Notes: generated by a model from the letters alone, not told the origin. Counted from the stretch's first letter, positions 1 through 11,455 are shown. The stretch is 64,000 nucleotides of DNA from Acholoe squamosa (GCA_949317995.1 OX439046.1:41454002-41518001); one strand, 5' to 3'. Made by a program: numbers and translations.

Positions 1-1384
1 TGCCACTTCCCGATGGATTATAATTATTTCTATATCCATAGGAAGATGTTCTCGGTTGGTACGTACCGCCGTTGATATTGTTTTGTGGCGGATTTGGTCT
101 CGGAAAACGTCCATCAGTAGGACCATTACCAGAACCTGGGGGTGGATTCGGTAATCTTGGTACTGCTGGTGTACTGTGGCCGGGTTGGGGGAAATATGAA
201 GGTGGTGTCAACATATGTCTCATTGGTCCGGGTGCTCTTGGTTGTGCCACGGGTGAATTATTATTATTCCCTGTAGCACCATCGTGAGTCGCTTTGATTT
301 TGTGACTCAAATCTGGTATGGGTGGTGCTGGTCCTATCGTATCCAGCATTGGAACTACTGGTTTAGATGCGGTTCCATTTACTGCAGCATTATCCGGTTT
401 CTTATAGATTCCGGATACCACATTCTTGTCAGCCCCATCATCAACGAATGGGCTGTATCTAATTGGGGTTGCATCTTTAGATGTCTTTCCCAACATTGTA
501 GATACTACAGCTGGGTCTATATTACCTATAGTTAACTGGGCTGCTTCTACATATTTATCTAGAGTTATTGCAGTGGCCTGCAATTCCTGAAGCTCATTCG
601 TGAGTTTCTGTCTATCCTCCTCCAGTTGTTTGTTGTAAGCTATGATGCCTACCCGGATGGTTTCATTATCTTCAGCTTGTTTACTGCACTGAAGTTTCAA
701 TTTATCCAACTCCTCCTGATAATGGCGAATTTCGGATTCGAATTTTGTCTTATCAAGGTTTAGTTGGTCGTTCGTATCTATGTATGTTTGGATACGAATG
801 TGCCTATTATCATATTCTTTATTGAATGAATCTCTCATAGATTGAAGTTTTAGTTCTTCACTCTCGAGTTCTTTCATGTACTCGCTCCTTCTGGCTTCGA
901 ATTCCTTTCGCATGCCAGTTAGGTCCTCTTCCATTTGAAGTTTTTCATGCAATACTTCATCCTTAGCTTTGACCAAGGTATTTAAATTCTCGTTCAAAGT
1001 TACATAAGTTTCATTCAACAACAGGACATCCGGTCGTTTTAATTCTTCACCTTCCGGTACCGCATAGGTTAAGTCGCCATTTATAGCGCTATAATCTAAT
1101 ATTGGTAATTCGGGCCTGGGTAACCTATAAGGTAGTTCTCCGAATGTTACCCTTTTTCGCATTGGTGCCGGATGTTCTGGGTTAGTACTACCACCGACTT
1201 CGAACATCGAATCACATAATTCGTCAACAATTGAATGCTGGCCTATTAAGTTACTATGTCTCTGTATGGACTGTTCGCGTCGTACAGAGTCTGGCAGATT
1301 CTCTTCACTATCATTATAGTGGGGTCCGGGATCTCTCCAGGATGCTGATTCTGCATCTTGTGAGTCCGAATGGGCTTGGAGCAT
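1..1384 (-). CDS. Gag-like protein of a Ty3/gypsy-type retrotransposon, partial
   Basis: Reading the minus strand, the frame is open from a TAA near 1545 to the window edge. The first ATG is at 1384, giving 461 codons, and the C-terminus lies outside the window. The first ~150 residues are polar. Then comes a long Glu/Lys/Gln-rich coiled-coil-like stretch (about 1020-540; for example KLQCSKQAEDNETIR-type heptads). This is followed by a Pro/Gly/Asn-rich segment (about 330-1, with NPPPGSGNG and PRPNPPQNN). No zinc knuckle is visible before the edge. It lies directly behind an LTR and primer-binding site, and its coiled-coil-then-proline-rich order resembles the Gag remnant at 22056-22738. Gag as capsid precursor is inferred from position and composition. 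No stops occur, so this copy is younger than the others in the window. A host coiled-coil protein is the main alternative. Confidence 0.62.
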   Translation of the reverse strand, partial: MLQAHSDSQDAESASWRDPGPHYNDSEENLPDSVRREQSIQRHSNLIGQHSIVDELCDSMFEVGGSTNPEHPAPMRKRVTFGELPYRLPRPELPILDYSAINGDLTYAVPEGEELKRPDVLLLNETYVTLNENLNTLVKAKDEVLHEKLQMEEDLTGMRKEFEARRSEYMKELESEELKLQSMRDSFNKEYDNRHIRIQTYIDTNDQLNLDKTKFESEIRHYQEELDKLKLQCSKQAEDNETIRVGIIAYNKQLEEDRQKLTNELQELQATAITLDKYVEAAQLTIGNIDPAVVSTMLGKTSKDATPIRYSPFVDDGADKNVVSGIYKKPDNAAVNGTASKPVVPMLDTIGPAPPIPDLSHKIKATHDGATGNNNNSPVAQPRAPGPMRHMLTPPSYFPQPGHSTPAVPRLPNPPPGSGNGPTDGRFPRPNPPQNNINGGTYQPRTSSYGYRNNYNPSGSG

Positions 1385-1507
1385 TAGCGATCCATTTCCA
1401 TTCTCTTGGGCAAGTGATTGCCCTGCTGGGTTAGCTTCCCTAAGGGTGTCTAACCCATGTACTAGCCGTTCGGACGTTATAACGTCCGGGCTATACACCA
1501 GAATTAA

Positions 1508-1522
1508 CTGGTCACGGCACCA
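1508..1522 (-). promoter_or_regulatory. candidate retrotransposon primer-binding site
   Basis: On the minus strand TGGTGCCGTGACCAG starts one base after the proposed LTR end (CCTTACA). It has the TGG start expected of a site that pairs with a tRNA 3' CCA end. The matching tRNA was not identified. Confidence 0.5.
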
Positions 1523-1523
1523 G

Positions 1524-1909
1524 TGTAAGGGTTTGTGGCCTTACGGACCTGGGGGGTTCGGGTCTTACGATTCGGAAAGAAAGAGTAAGACAGTATTCCA
1601 AGTGTATGCCAACGGTTAGGTTTATTACTTAATGCACACTCACGGCTGCCGAATGATATCAAAGAGGCAGCTAATATTAAAAGACAGTGGTTTACATAGT
1701 GTGGAGGCCAGAAGGGCCTCTGACGTAGCGGCTGAGCCCTGGGCTTTATATACGGACCCAGGTGTTCGTCGTCAGATGTCCCCACAGACCCGGATCGGTG
1801 CTGCCACCTATCCGGAACCTGAGGAACGTCCGACGACTCGACTCACCCGCCACGTCAGACGGTACCCAACTCCTATGGTTTAGTAAAGTGTACCTCTACA
1901 CTACTTACA
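1524..1909 (-). mobile_element. 5' LTR of the Ty3/gypsy-like element
   Basis: On the minus strand the segment begins TGTAAG and ends CTTACA, a perfect 6-bp terminal inverted repeat with TG...CA ends. It contains a TATA box (TATATAAA, plus-strand 1745-1752) and a poly(A) signal AATAAA (1621-1626) at LTR-like spacing. It is followed by a TGG-type primer-binding site and an open Gag frame. The outer (U3) border is uncertain, because the adjoining 35-bp minisatellite also contains TGTAAGTAGT. The LTR may end at 1900 or 1909, or the tandem array may itself belong to U3. Confidence 0.6.
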
Positions 1910-2312
1910 CATATTATCCTAACCCCATCTCTATACTACTTACACATATTATCCTAACCCCATCTCTATACTACTTACACATATTATCCTAACCCCATCT
2001 CTATACTACTTACACATATTATCCTAACCCCATCTCTATACTACTTACCCATGTTCCCGTAACCCCATCTCTACACTACTTACACATGTTCCCATAACCC
2101 CATCTCTATACTACTTACACATATTATCCTTACCCCATCTATATACTACTTACACATGTAATCCTAACCCCCATGTCTATACTACTTACCCATGTTCCCG
2201 TAACCCCATCTCTACACTACTTACACATGTTCCCGTAACCCCCATCTGTACACTACTTACACATGTTACCATACCCAAACCCCCATCTCTATACTACTTA
2301 CTCAAGGCATTC
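1890..2312. repeat. 35-bp minisatellite, array A1
   Basis: About twelve copies of a 35-bp unit with core CTATACTACTTACACAT followed by ATTATCCTAACCCC variants. The first copies are near-identical; later ones have ATGTTCCCGTAACCCC. The array abuts the LTR. Short ORFs across it are repeat translations, not genes. Confidence 0.93.
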
Positions 2313-2574
2313 GGGTAGCGGTTTTCTAACAATATGCAGTGCTTTGTGGGATGGGATGCTAACTACACCACCTCAGCTGGTTCCCTCCACCCCCTTCCAC
2401 CCCAGCCAGGTCTGGCTAGGTACCAGTCCTTAACTATGCTTGGGAGTGTAGTAATTTGACTTGGGGATCAACATTGACCCACATGGGGAGGACCAATAGG
2501 GGGTGGCCTTACAAACCAGCATTGATCCTTTGGTCGATCCACGTACGCACAGACACTTGTTACCTAACGCTAGC
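2313..2574. other. unique spacer between two minisatellite blocks
   Basis: Non-repetitive, C-rich around 2385-2410. No coding potential or recognisable element was seen. Confidence 0.5.
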
Positions 2575-2780
2575 TACCATCTCTATACTACTTACACATG
2601 TTACCCTAACCCCCATATCTATACTACTTACACATCTTACCATGACCCCATCTCTATACTACTTACACATGTTACCATACCAAACCCCCATCTCTATACT
2701 ACTTACAGATATTATCATACCCTAACGTCCATCTCTGTACTACTTACACATGTTACTTTACCACATCTATCTATTAACAT
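2575..2780. repeat. 35-bp minisatellite, array A2
   Basis: About five more diverged copies of the array A1 unit (CTATACTACTTACACATGTTACC). They are separated from A1 by 260 bp of unique DNA, which implies an insertion into or a split of one array. Confidence 0.88.
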
Positions 2781-3405
2781 TTTAAAAATCATATATACTG
2801 TGCTGACTGCGGATATGACCTGCTATAGCAGGGGCTCAATATTCATAACAATTTATAACCTCCCAGTTCGTGCCTGAGAAATCTCGATGCATCCTGCAGA
2901 GCAATAGTTATGTGTATTCAGCAAGCTGTCCTTGCAATTGGGGCTACAGGTCTATAAACAGAGATAGCTTGATAATTGTCATTAACGTTAACAGCAATTT
3001 GGTAAGAAGAAGGGAAATGCTAGTACCTCATTTATCTCGCACATATCCCTATTTAAGGTCCCTGGGGTTAGGATATAAGGGCGGCTCTATCGGCAGATCA
3101 GGGCATAGAGCACCTCCTTCAATTCACATTATCGACCTTGCTGTAGAGAATGCACAGCAAGTGGCTAAAGGGAATTAAGCCAGCTGTCTCAGTCATGTTT
3201 GTTAGATACAAATAGACTTCAATGACTTTCCTTTTAAGAATGTGTGCCGGCAATAAATTGAATTAGACCGTCTGTTAGTCCAATGTGCCTTAGTGACTGT
3301 AGCATAGTTAAATTGAATTGACAATATTATAGTTGCTTAAAAATCTTTTCAAATGTAAGCTCCTCAGCTGACCTTGGTGTGAGTGCTTCATAAGCACACA
3401 CCTAA
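2781..3405. other. non-coding stretch
   Basis: AT-rich unique sequence. A 102-codon open frame at 2870-3178 has no recognisable domain and looks like chance. Nothing else could be supported. Confidence 0.4.
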
Positions 3406-5368
3406 TTAAAGCTGGTGTAGAGGTTTGGTATATCATGTGATAAAATCTGGTGTAGCAGTATGGTATATCATGTGATTATAGCTGGTGTGGCAGTATGGTA
3501 TATCAAGTGATTATATCTGGTGTGGTGGTATGGTATATCATGTGATTATAGCTGGTGTAGCAGTTTGGTATATCAAGTGATTATATCTGGTGTGGCGGTA
3601 TGGTATATCATGTGATTATAGCTGGTGTAGCAGTATGGTATATCATGTGATTATATCTGCTGTAGTGGTTTGGTATATCATGTGATTATAGCTGGTGTGG
3701 CAGTATGGTATATCATGTGATTATAGCTGGTGTGGCAGTATGGTATATCATGTGATTATAGCTGGTGTAGCGGTATGGTATATCATGTGATTATACCTGC
3801 TGTAGTGGTTTGGTATATCATGTGATTATATCTGGTGTGGCAGTATGGTATATAATGTGATTATAGCTGGTGTGGCAGTATGGTATATCAAGTGATTATA
3901 TCTGGTGTGGTGGTATGGTATATCATGTGATTATAGCTGGTGTAGCAGTTTGGTATATCAAGTGATTATATCTGGTGTGGTGGTATGGTATATCATGTGA
4001 TTATAGCTGGTGTGGCAGTATGGTATATCAAGTGATTATATCTGGTGTGGTGGTATGGTATATCATGTGATTATAGCTGGTGTAGCAGTATGGTATATCA
4101 TGTGATTATATCTGCTGTAGTGGTTTGGTATATCATGTGATTATAGCTGGTGTGGCAGTATGGTATATCATGTGATTATAGCTGGTGTGGCAGTATGGTA
4201 TATCATGTGATTATAGCTGGTGTAGCGGTATGGTATATCATGTGATTATACCTGCTGTAGTGGTTTGGTATATCATGTGATTATATCTGGTGTGGCAGTA
4301 TGGTATATAATGTGATTATAGCTGGTGTGGCAGTATGGTATATCAAGTGATTATATCTGGTGTGGTGGTATGGTATATCATGTGATTATAGCTGGTGTAG
4401 CAGTTTGGTATATCAAGTGATTATATCTGGTGTGGTGGTATGGTATATCATGTGATTATACCTGCTGTAGTGGTTTGGTATATCATGTGATTATAGCTGG
4501 TGTGGCAGTATGGTATATCATGTGATTATAGCTGGTGTAGCAGTATGGTATATCATGTGATTATAGCTGGTGTAGCGGTATGGTATATCATGTGATTATA
4601 CCTGCTGTAGTGGTTTGGTATATCATGTGATTATAGCTGGTGTGGCAGTATGGTATATCATGTGATTATAGCTGGTGTGGCAGTATGGTATATCATGTGA
4701 TTATAGCTGGTGTAGCGGTATGGTATATCATGTGATTATACCTGCTGTAGTGGTTTGGTATATCATGTGATTATAGCTGGTGTGGCAGTATGGTATATCA
4801 TGTGATTATAGCTGGTGTAGCGGTATGGTATATCATGTGATTATAGCTGGTGTAGCGGTATGGTATATCATGTGATTATACCTGCTGTAGTGGTTTGGTA
4901 TATCATGTGATTATATCTGGTGTGGCAGTATGGTATATAATGTGATTATAGCTGGTGTGGCAGTATGGTATATCATGTGATTATAGCTGGTGTAGCGGTA
5001 TGGTATATCATGTGATTATAGCTGGTGTAGTGGTATGGTATATCATGTGATTATAGCTGGTGTGGCAGTATGGTATATCATGTGATTATACCTGCTGTAG
5101 TGGTTTGGTATATCATGTGATTATAGCTCGTGTAGCAGTTTAGTATATCAAGTGATTATATCTGGTGTGGCAGTATGGTATATCATGTGATTATACCTGC
5201 TGTAGTGGTTTGGTATATCATGTGATTATAGCTGGTGTAGCAGTTTGGTATATCAAGTGATTATATCTGGTGTGGTGGTATGGTATATCATGTGATTATA
5301 GCTGGTGTAGCTGTATGGTATATGATGTGATTATAGCTGGTGTAGTGTTTTGGTATATCATGTGATTA
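3406..5368. repeat. 35-bp satellite with higher-order structure, array B
   Basis: About 56 head-to-tail copies of a 35-bp unit, core GCTGGTGTGGCAGTATGGTA then TATCATGTGATTATA. Variants are not random. A unit with TATAATG recurs at ~3851 and ~4306, and the first base after TTATATC (TGCTGTAGTGG variant) recurs at 3656 and 4111. Both offsets are 455 bp, exactly 13 units, so blocks of 13 units were duplicated. The copies degenerate at the right edge (5290-5368). Confidence 0.96.
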
Positions 5369-6709
5369 CACTCGGTATTCATATGCCCGTGGGACTCATA
5401 CCTAGGGTCTCCTGGTGTGTTGTAGGTGGCAGCACCTGCATTCGGGTTCATGTGCATCACACCAAGGGGCCTATGTCTGTCACTCGTCATGTCACAGGTC
5501 TGAGTTTCACATGCTTTTCTCCTACATGAAGGCAGCTGTTACATCCTGTTGTTAGGAGTGGTAGAGACCGCTGCTCATGCTTGATCCGTTACCATCTAAC
5601 AGAAACATGACCATCATGTGAGCCTAAGGGCCAAATATTGTGATAAAGACTACCAGAATCAGCATCTCTTCTTGTCTTGATTTACAAGAAATCGAACCAC
5701 TACACTAGTTTATCATGCCTATGGTCACCGTTGCATATTCATTAGTCTGATAATAGGCACTTTGTCATGTGTCATCATGGCCTATGACCATTAAGTCTAC
5801 ACATTTCCCAGGATTTTTGTAGTAAACATCATATGGGTTAAGCAGGCTATATACGGGCTACAATATGTATTATCATCATAGTGCCAAATCTTTTTTTATA
5901 CTTTTAACTAGTGGCTTCGCCACTAGATAGTGGGGGGCAAACTGTTCCCCCTTCAACTGCCCCCCCCCTCCGATCCCCCCCCCCCCCGCCAACCAGCCCA
6001 CATTCTGCTTCAGTCTGTCACCCTTCCAGACCAGTGCGGGAAAAGTAGGCAGCATGCATCTGTCTGACCCATATCACCAGGCTGCTGGGCTGCCTGACGA
6101 CACACACTAGATTGACTACACCACTGACGTTGCCTAGTGACGTGATGTTACCAAGTAACATGACGTTGCCTAGTGACATGATTGTGCGTCCAAAATGATA
6201 GCAACATCACTTTCCAAGCAGATTCTCTTGGAGGTGCCCACTTCAGGGTTAAAGACTTAAATATTTTGACCATTTGAAGTTGTTTTGAGATGAAAATTAG
6301 AATGAGAATACATTTTGGGAATGCTCTTTTTATTTCTCGTTTATAAGACCAACATTCATATACAGATATGTTATATTAATACTCTCTTTTTGCAGTAAAA
6401 AATGGCAGACATTCAAAATTGTTCTGTGGCAGTTGTCATGCAGATTATTTACATTATTTACAATCATGTATGTTGATTTAAGTGGTGGTCAGAAGTTTTT
6501 TTTTACATATGGGTCCCTCTTAATATTAAAATTCTTGAAATTTGGAGAAAAATCGAGTTAACTTTGCAAATAGTACATACTTGGTGTAGCCTCTTTTGGT
6601 TTATCTGTTCTTGGCAAGCATGCAAGGTTATTTCAATGGGGTGGGGACCAGCGTTGAACTAATGTCTTTTTATATATAGGGTAACAACCATCAGTAGTAC
6701 ATTCTTATG
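5369..6709. other. non-coding stretch with short hairpin and C-tracts
   Basis: No gene recognised. It holds a perfect hairpin at 5908-5926 (CTAGTGGC, loop TTC, GCCACTAG), poly-C tracts at ~5950-5990, and a short direct repeat (TGACGTTGCCTAGTGAC) at ~6126 and ~6162. Confidence 0.5.
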
Positions 6710-7533
6710 TACACTGAGAAAAAATTCTTCAAAATCTTAGTCAGATATTAGTCAAAAAGGATAACTTTCCAGCAATAGTTAGTCAAAAGCATGTGCCTAA
6801 GTGTCCAAGTTTTTCTTAGTCAAATATGCCTAACTGTTAGTCAAAGTGATCAATATCTCTTGGTTTGCATTATTTTGACTGCTGGCTTATAGACGATCTA
6901 AGTGCCCTACTTTAGCTTATAGCATTGTCCTGAACTTAGGATGAGGCTTACAGGCAGGGAATATCCACAGGCACATCTCATATGCTAGGTTTATCAGTAG
7001 GATTTGGGTTTGACCATGTATGCTAATATTTTTACACATACATTTCTATGTAAAAGGCAGGTCTAAAGCCTATATAGGATTTACACACCTGTAAAACAGA
7101 GTATCATCATTTAGGAATCATGATAAATGCTTCCAATTTTTTTCTTTGGCAAACCCTGAGCCAGAGTCCTGGGTTTGCCACACAAATTGAGATGCAATAG
7201 TGTGCATTCATGTAAATATCTAAATTACCACAGAAGAGGTGTTATCTATCTCACCACCTGGTTCCTTTGAAAACTCATCAATTCATTTGGTATCTTTTGT
7301 CAAGCATGATGTTAGGTTGAATTGTGAAGGCCCTGAGAATATAGCGCCATCAAAAATCACCATAATTTTGATATTCATAGAACTGTTTGTGGTACAAACC
7401 AGCCGGCCACCTGGTGTGAGGTAGTCAATGAGCCTAACATAAGTAAGTCATTGTCAGATGCACGAACTATGGTAATTTAGCTGTTTTGACTAAGTTAAGT
7501 AAGACTGACTAACCTGTTTTTTTTTTCTGTGTA
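6710..7533. mobile_element. non-autonomous DNA transposon (MITE-like) flanked by TA
   Basis: The left end reads TA/CACTGAGAAAAAA and the right end TTTTTTTTTTCTGTG/TA, so inverted ends sit next to a TA dinucleotide on each side (6710-6711, 7532-7533). Subterminal motifs also mirror. TTAGTCAAAA occurs several times near 6735-6845, and its complement TTTTGACTAA occurs near 7484. The ~820-bp interior has no transposase. The TA target fits Tc1/mariner-like or related superfamilies; the family is not assigned. Confidence 0.55.
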
Positions 7534-7604
7534 GGACAGTCTCCTTTTATAGCCCGTTTTTCTTTTCCCTTTTTTTTGTCCTTTCATGTTTTGACGAAAA
7601 TCTA

Positions 7605-8398
7605 CAGCAGGAGCTTAATTCAAAACATCCTGGGATCGCAACCCCAGCAATCTTAGTGTAGGCACATATCATAAGACCTGGCCAGTCTACCCTATCTAAT
7701 GCAGTGGTTGCAGGCCTGTCAGGAATAGTAGGTCCTGGGATCACTTCCCTATTCCTTTTCTAGCACTAAGATCACTGCGATCTTACTGAAAGATTTGCAT
7801 AGTGGTTTCACCTGAGTACAAGAGCACTTACAGGGAACATTCCTGATTGAAAGAGTGAATAGCCTGCTGCATACATAAACAGGGGAGGGAGGACGTTTAC
7901 TGAGAGTCCTTAAGGGCCTTAGGCCTACTCATGCGTTAAGGGCACTCTAAGGTAATTCTTCCTTCTCAAGTTTTGAAGTGAAGTCCTACCCCACTCCCTT
8001 TGTCCTCTGTCCTCGGGGAATTTCATCTGTCTCTCTCTATTGAGGTAAGATATTTATATTTTATCCTGGTTGAATGTTGCATTAAAGTTACCTTATTTAA
8101 AGATGGAATCTAATATATTTCTTAGCCCATATGGGGATGGGGAACGATGGTATAAGCACTCTTGTGAAGACGGGTGACTCCACAGCTATTCCTTTATTCT
8201 GGGACTCTTACCCCTGTGCCTAGTCAGTACTTCTTGGAATAGTGTAGGAGGGCTGAGGCTAAGATCGATGCGATCTTAGTGCTGGCTAGGAAATGTGAAC
8301 AGTCTGATCTTAAGATCACTTAATAGGATAAAGTAGAATGATTTCTAAGATTGTGGGGGTTGCGATACCAGGATGTTTTGAATTAACTTCCAGAGGAG
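7605..8398. mobile_element. palindromic non-autonomous element with ~150-bp imperfect inverted arms
   Basis: The left arm (about 7605-7790) carries TTAATTCAAAACATCCTGG, then ATCGCAACCCC, then CAATCTTAG, and further in TAGCACTAAGATC...GCGATCTTA. The right arm (about 8245-8398) carries the same blocks in reverse complement and reverse order. Each arm has its own small GATC-type hairpin (7765-7785 and 8260-8280). The interior has no ORF. A target-site duplication was not found. Confidence 0.55.
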
Positions 8399-10079
8399 AT
8401 TTAATAAAAGCAAAGCACGTTCTGCAAACCATATTATCCAAAAACTAAACACCCTCAATTCTTCCACAATGAAAAAACAATGTACTCATGTATATATACT
8501 ATAGAAACCTTGCACCTGTATTCTGTTTGTTCTATCCGACAGAGACTTTATCTGGAAACCGAAAATGCAGGTTTTTATCTAAGTCCTACTGTGGATGTAA
8601 TCTTTCAGGGTTGATGACCTATTTTTAAACCAGGGCCATTTTCGACCACCTGATATGGTGACTTTATCGGCCGATAGCCTCACCACACTACGGCCATTGG
8701 CGACAAGGCTGCCAACCTTTGCCATAGGATCCAGTGGTGAGGCATGGGTCTGTGTTTGCCAAACCAAACCTATATGATTGGGAGGGGGGGTGCAGTAGAG
8801 GTAGGGTAAGCATGCATTAGATCTATCAATAGCTGCTGGCCTGGTAAAGAGGAGTGTGTGTATTGGCGGGCGGCAGTCTAACAACAACAACAACAACAAC
8901 AACAGAGATGACAGGGTTTTGTACTGTGAAAATTAGGCCTGTATGATATTGAATTCCAGAGACTCTTAAATGTGAAAGTGCAATATTTACAATAGAGCAA
9001 CTTGATTAAGTAAACAAAAACATCTTTTGACAACAAAAATGTTCTTGAAATGAACCTGAACATGAACCTTCCCAACATAACAAAAATAGCTCTATCAACA
9101 TTCCATTTCCATCTTGAAATGATAACAAATAGTAATTTATAACCTGTGTTTGTGCCTGCTCTTGTGGATGATATTCGTATAAATATATGGGTGGCTCTTT
9201 GGCTCACTTAGTAGCTATAGAAACCGACACGACACAAACAGGTTGGGTTGGGCAAAGCCCTCAAAGCTTCCACCTCTAAGGTGGCCTTTATTACAAAGGT
9301 TACAAGGAAGGCAAGTAGTGCATCTTGACTGGACGTCCAATCACCTTCTGTACCATCCGGCTGGATGTGAGGCATGGTGCTGCCCCCTCTTGTACCAAAC
9401 GGGTATCGCAAGGCGACGCCTGGTTGGCATAGAAGAAACTAGCATGTCTCTCAGATGATCTGCACTAGTATATAGATGGTGATGCCGGCTCCTACACCAC
9501 TCCCCCTAGACTTTACCTAGGGTAAGTGTTACAAAAGTAGTAGTAGACTACTACTTTTGTAGACTAGTAAACATTCGTATTACATATGGAGACTAATATT
9601 TACACAGGTAAGTCTACCTTATAGTAGTTTAAACAACTAATATAGGGGCTGTTATAAGTATTATATACATAGAATAGGCATCATCAAATATAACCCAAAG
9701 TAAAGATAGATGACAGTATAACATATTAGGAAGTGATACCTTATGTACCACCGACCTATGATAATAGTGTTATACAATATTTACTAACCTTTGAAGTAAA
9801 TGAACTTTATAACAGCATACCTGAAAGAAATTTAAGAGTGATTTTTAAGTTCTGTTGATACATTACAATAATATACCACAACCCTACAACAATAAATTTT
9901 GACAATTCTTGTAAGAATTGTAGTAAATTTTTAAGTTTTTTTTTTAAACTAGAACAATATGTATTATTTTACATTTCATATTCCCATACAGTTGGGTCAC
10001 TATAATTAAATACAGATCTAGTTGAGGCACTGTAAGGTTTTATGAACACAGAGTATGGACTGGTAATTATACAAGAATA
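8399..10079. other. non-coding stretch
   Basis: No gene recognised. It contains a (CAA)n microsatellite at 8880-8903, a 13-bp-arm perfect hairpin at 9531-9560 (ACAAAAGTAGTAG, loop TAGA, CTACTACTTTTGT) and a smaller palindrome near 9890-9915. Minus-strand ORFs at 8579-9207 cross the microsatellite and show no domain. Confidence 0.45.
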
Positions 10080-11110
10080 ACTTTATAAATGAATACGGCC
10101 TGTAGTAGTCCACACACTACGGAGCCCCTAATAGGACATATTAAAAAGATTTTTTTTTCATGCAAAATATATTCGTACGGGTACAGAAACATTCCTGCAG
10201 AAACAGGGACATTCCTGTGGAAACAGGAACATTCTTGCGGAAACAGGAACATTCCTGCAGAAACAGGAACATTCCTGCGGAAACAAGAACATAATAAAAA
10301 GATTTTTTCATGCAAAATATATTCCTGCGGTTACATGACATTCCTGCAGAAACAGGAACATTCCTGCAGAAACAGGAACATTCTTGCGGAAACAGGAACA
10401 TTCTTGCGGGTACTGAACAATGCTTGCGGATACTGAACAATTCTTGTGGATACTAAACTGTTCTTCTGGAAACTGAATGATGATAAACTCCTCAAGCCCC
10501 AACATGAATGTTTCTGTACCCGCAAGAATCGTTTCCTGTACTTGCAGGAATCCTCCTGTACCCACAGGAATCCCCCAGTACCCGCAGGAATCCCCTAGTA
10601 CCCGCAGGAATCCTCCCTGTACCCGCAGGAATCCCCCCAGTACCCACAGGAATCCCCCAGTACCCGCAGGAATCCTCCCTGTACCCGCAGGAATCCCCCA
10701 GTACCCGCAGGAATACCCCAGTACCCGCAGGAATATTTTTTGCGGATACTGAAAAATTCTTGTGGATACTAAACTGCTCTTCTGAAAACTGAATGATGAT
10801 AAACTCCTCAAGCCCCAACATGAATGTTTCTGTACCTGCAAGAATCGTTTCCTGTACTTGCAGGAATCCTCCTGTACCCACAGGAATCCCCCAGTACCCG
10901 CAGGAATCCTCCCTGTACCCACAGGAATCCCCCAGTACCCGCAGAAATCCCCCAGTACCTGCAGGAATCCTCCCTGTACCAGCAGGAATCCCCCAGTACC
11001 CGCAGGAATACCCCAGTACCCGCAGGAATATTTTTTGCATGAAAAAATCTTTTTTTTGTATGTCCTATTAGGGGCTCCGTGACACACAGTCTCGTATTCA
11101 GTTATAATAT
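10080..11110. mobile_element. foldback-like element: inverted ends enclosing inverted arrays of ~20-bp repeats
   Basis: ACGGAGCCCCTAATAGGACA at 10119 is mirrored at the right end, 11080 back to 11061. Both are followed inward by a T-run and CATGCAAAATAT-type sequence. Weaker inverted similarity (TGAATACG) extends ~35 bp further out. The left arm is a tandem array of ~20-bp units (ATTCCTGCGGAAACAGGAAC, about 10190-10440). The right half has two arrays in opposite orientation (CAGTACCCGCAGGAATCCC, about 10520-10740 and 10830-11035). A ~316-bp direct duplication spans both right-hand arrays. Long ORFs on both strands here, up to 259 codons, are repeat artefacts. Inverted ends built of short tandem repeats are the hallmark of foldback elements. 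Confidence 0.65.
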
Positions 11111-11455
11111 ATAAGAGTTGTTGGACATATTTATATTGTATAAGAAATTAAAGGTGTCTTACCAATGCAGTAAAATCACCTGTACAATACTACATGTACT
11201 AAACTTCCGGTGAATCTGAACAACTAGTTTTCTGCAGCTCCATTCAGCGACAGTTTGTGGTGGCAAGCCACATTGCTGTTGTGCTGTGCCCTGGTGATGT
11301 TGGAAAGATAGAGCCCCTTTCGGATGGTAGTCCACGAGTAGTTCGGGTTATGTCCATCTTAGCTGTAGTGATCCGGTCTAGTACGTCGGGTTCGGGTGAT
11401 CTCATAAGAACAGTCTCTTGCATATAAATATGCCTTTATGTACGAGAAGTACATA
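11111..11455. other. stretch 3' of the unknown ORF, possible LTR remnant
   Basis: No ORF. Lying at the 3' side of a minus-strand element, it would be where a 3' LTR is expected. No repeat of another LTR in the window was recognised in it. Confidence 0.25.

Noticed and set aside
72-535. plus-strand ORFs of 71 and 83 codons
   Set aside because: Shadows of the minus-strand Gag frame.
1504-1785. 93-codon minus ORF
   Set aside because: Lies within the LTR and primer-binding site; a chance frame, with the real Gag frame being a different one.
3406-5368. CRISPR-like regular repeats
   Set aside because: The 35-bp repeats are contiguous with no spacers; this is a satellite in a eukaryotic genome.
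10308-11087. 259-codon minus-strand ORF and several plus-strand ORFs of repeated GTGGFL/NPPVPAGI-type peptides
   Set aside because: They are translations of ~20-bp tandem repeats in the foldback-like element, open on both strands and in several frames.
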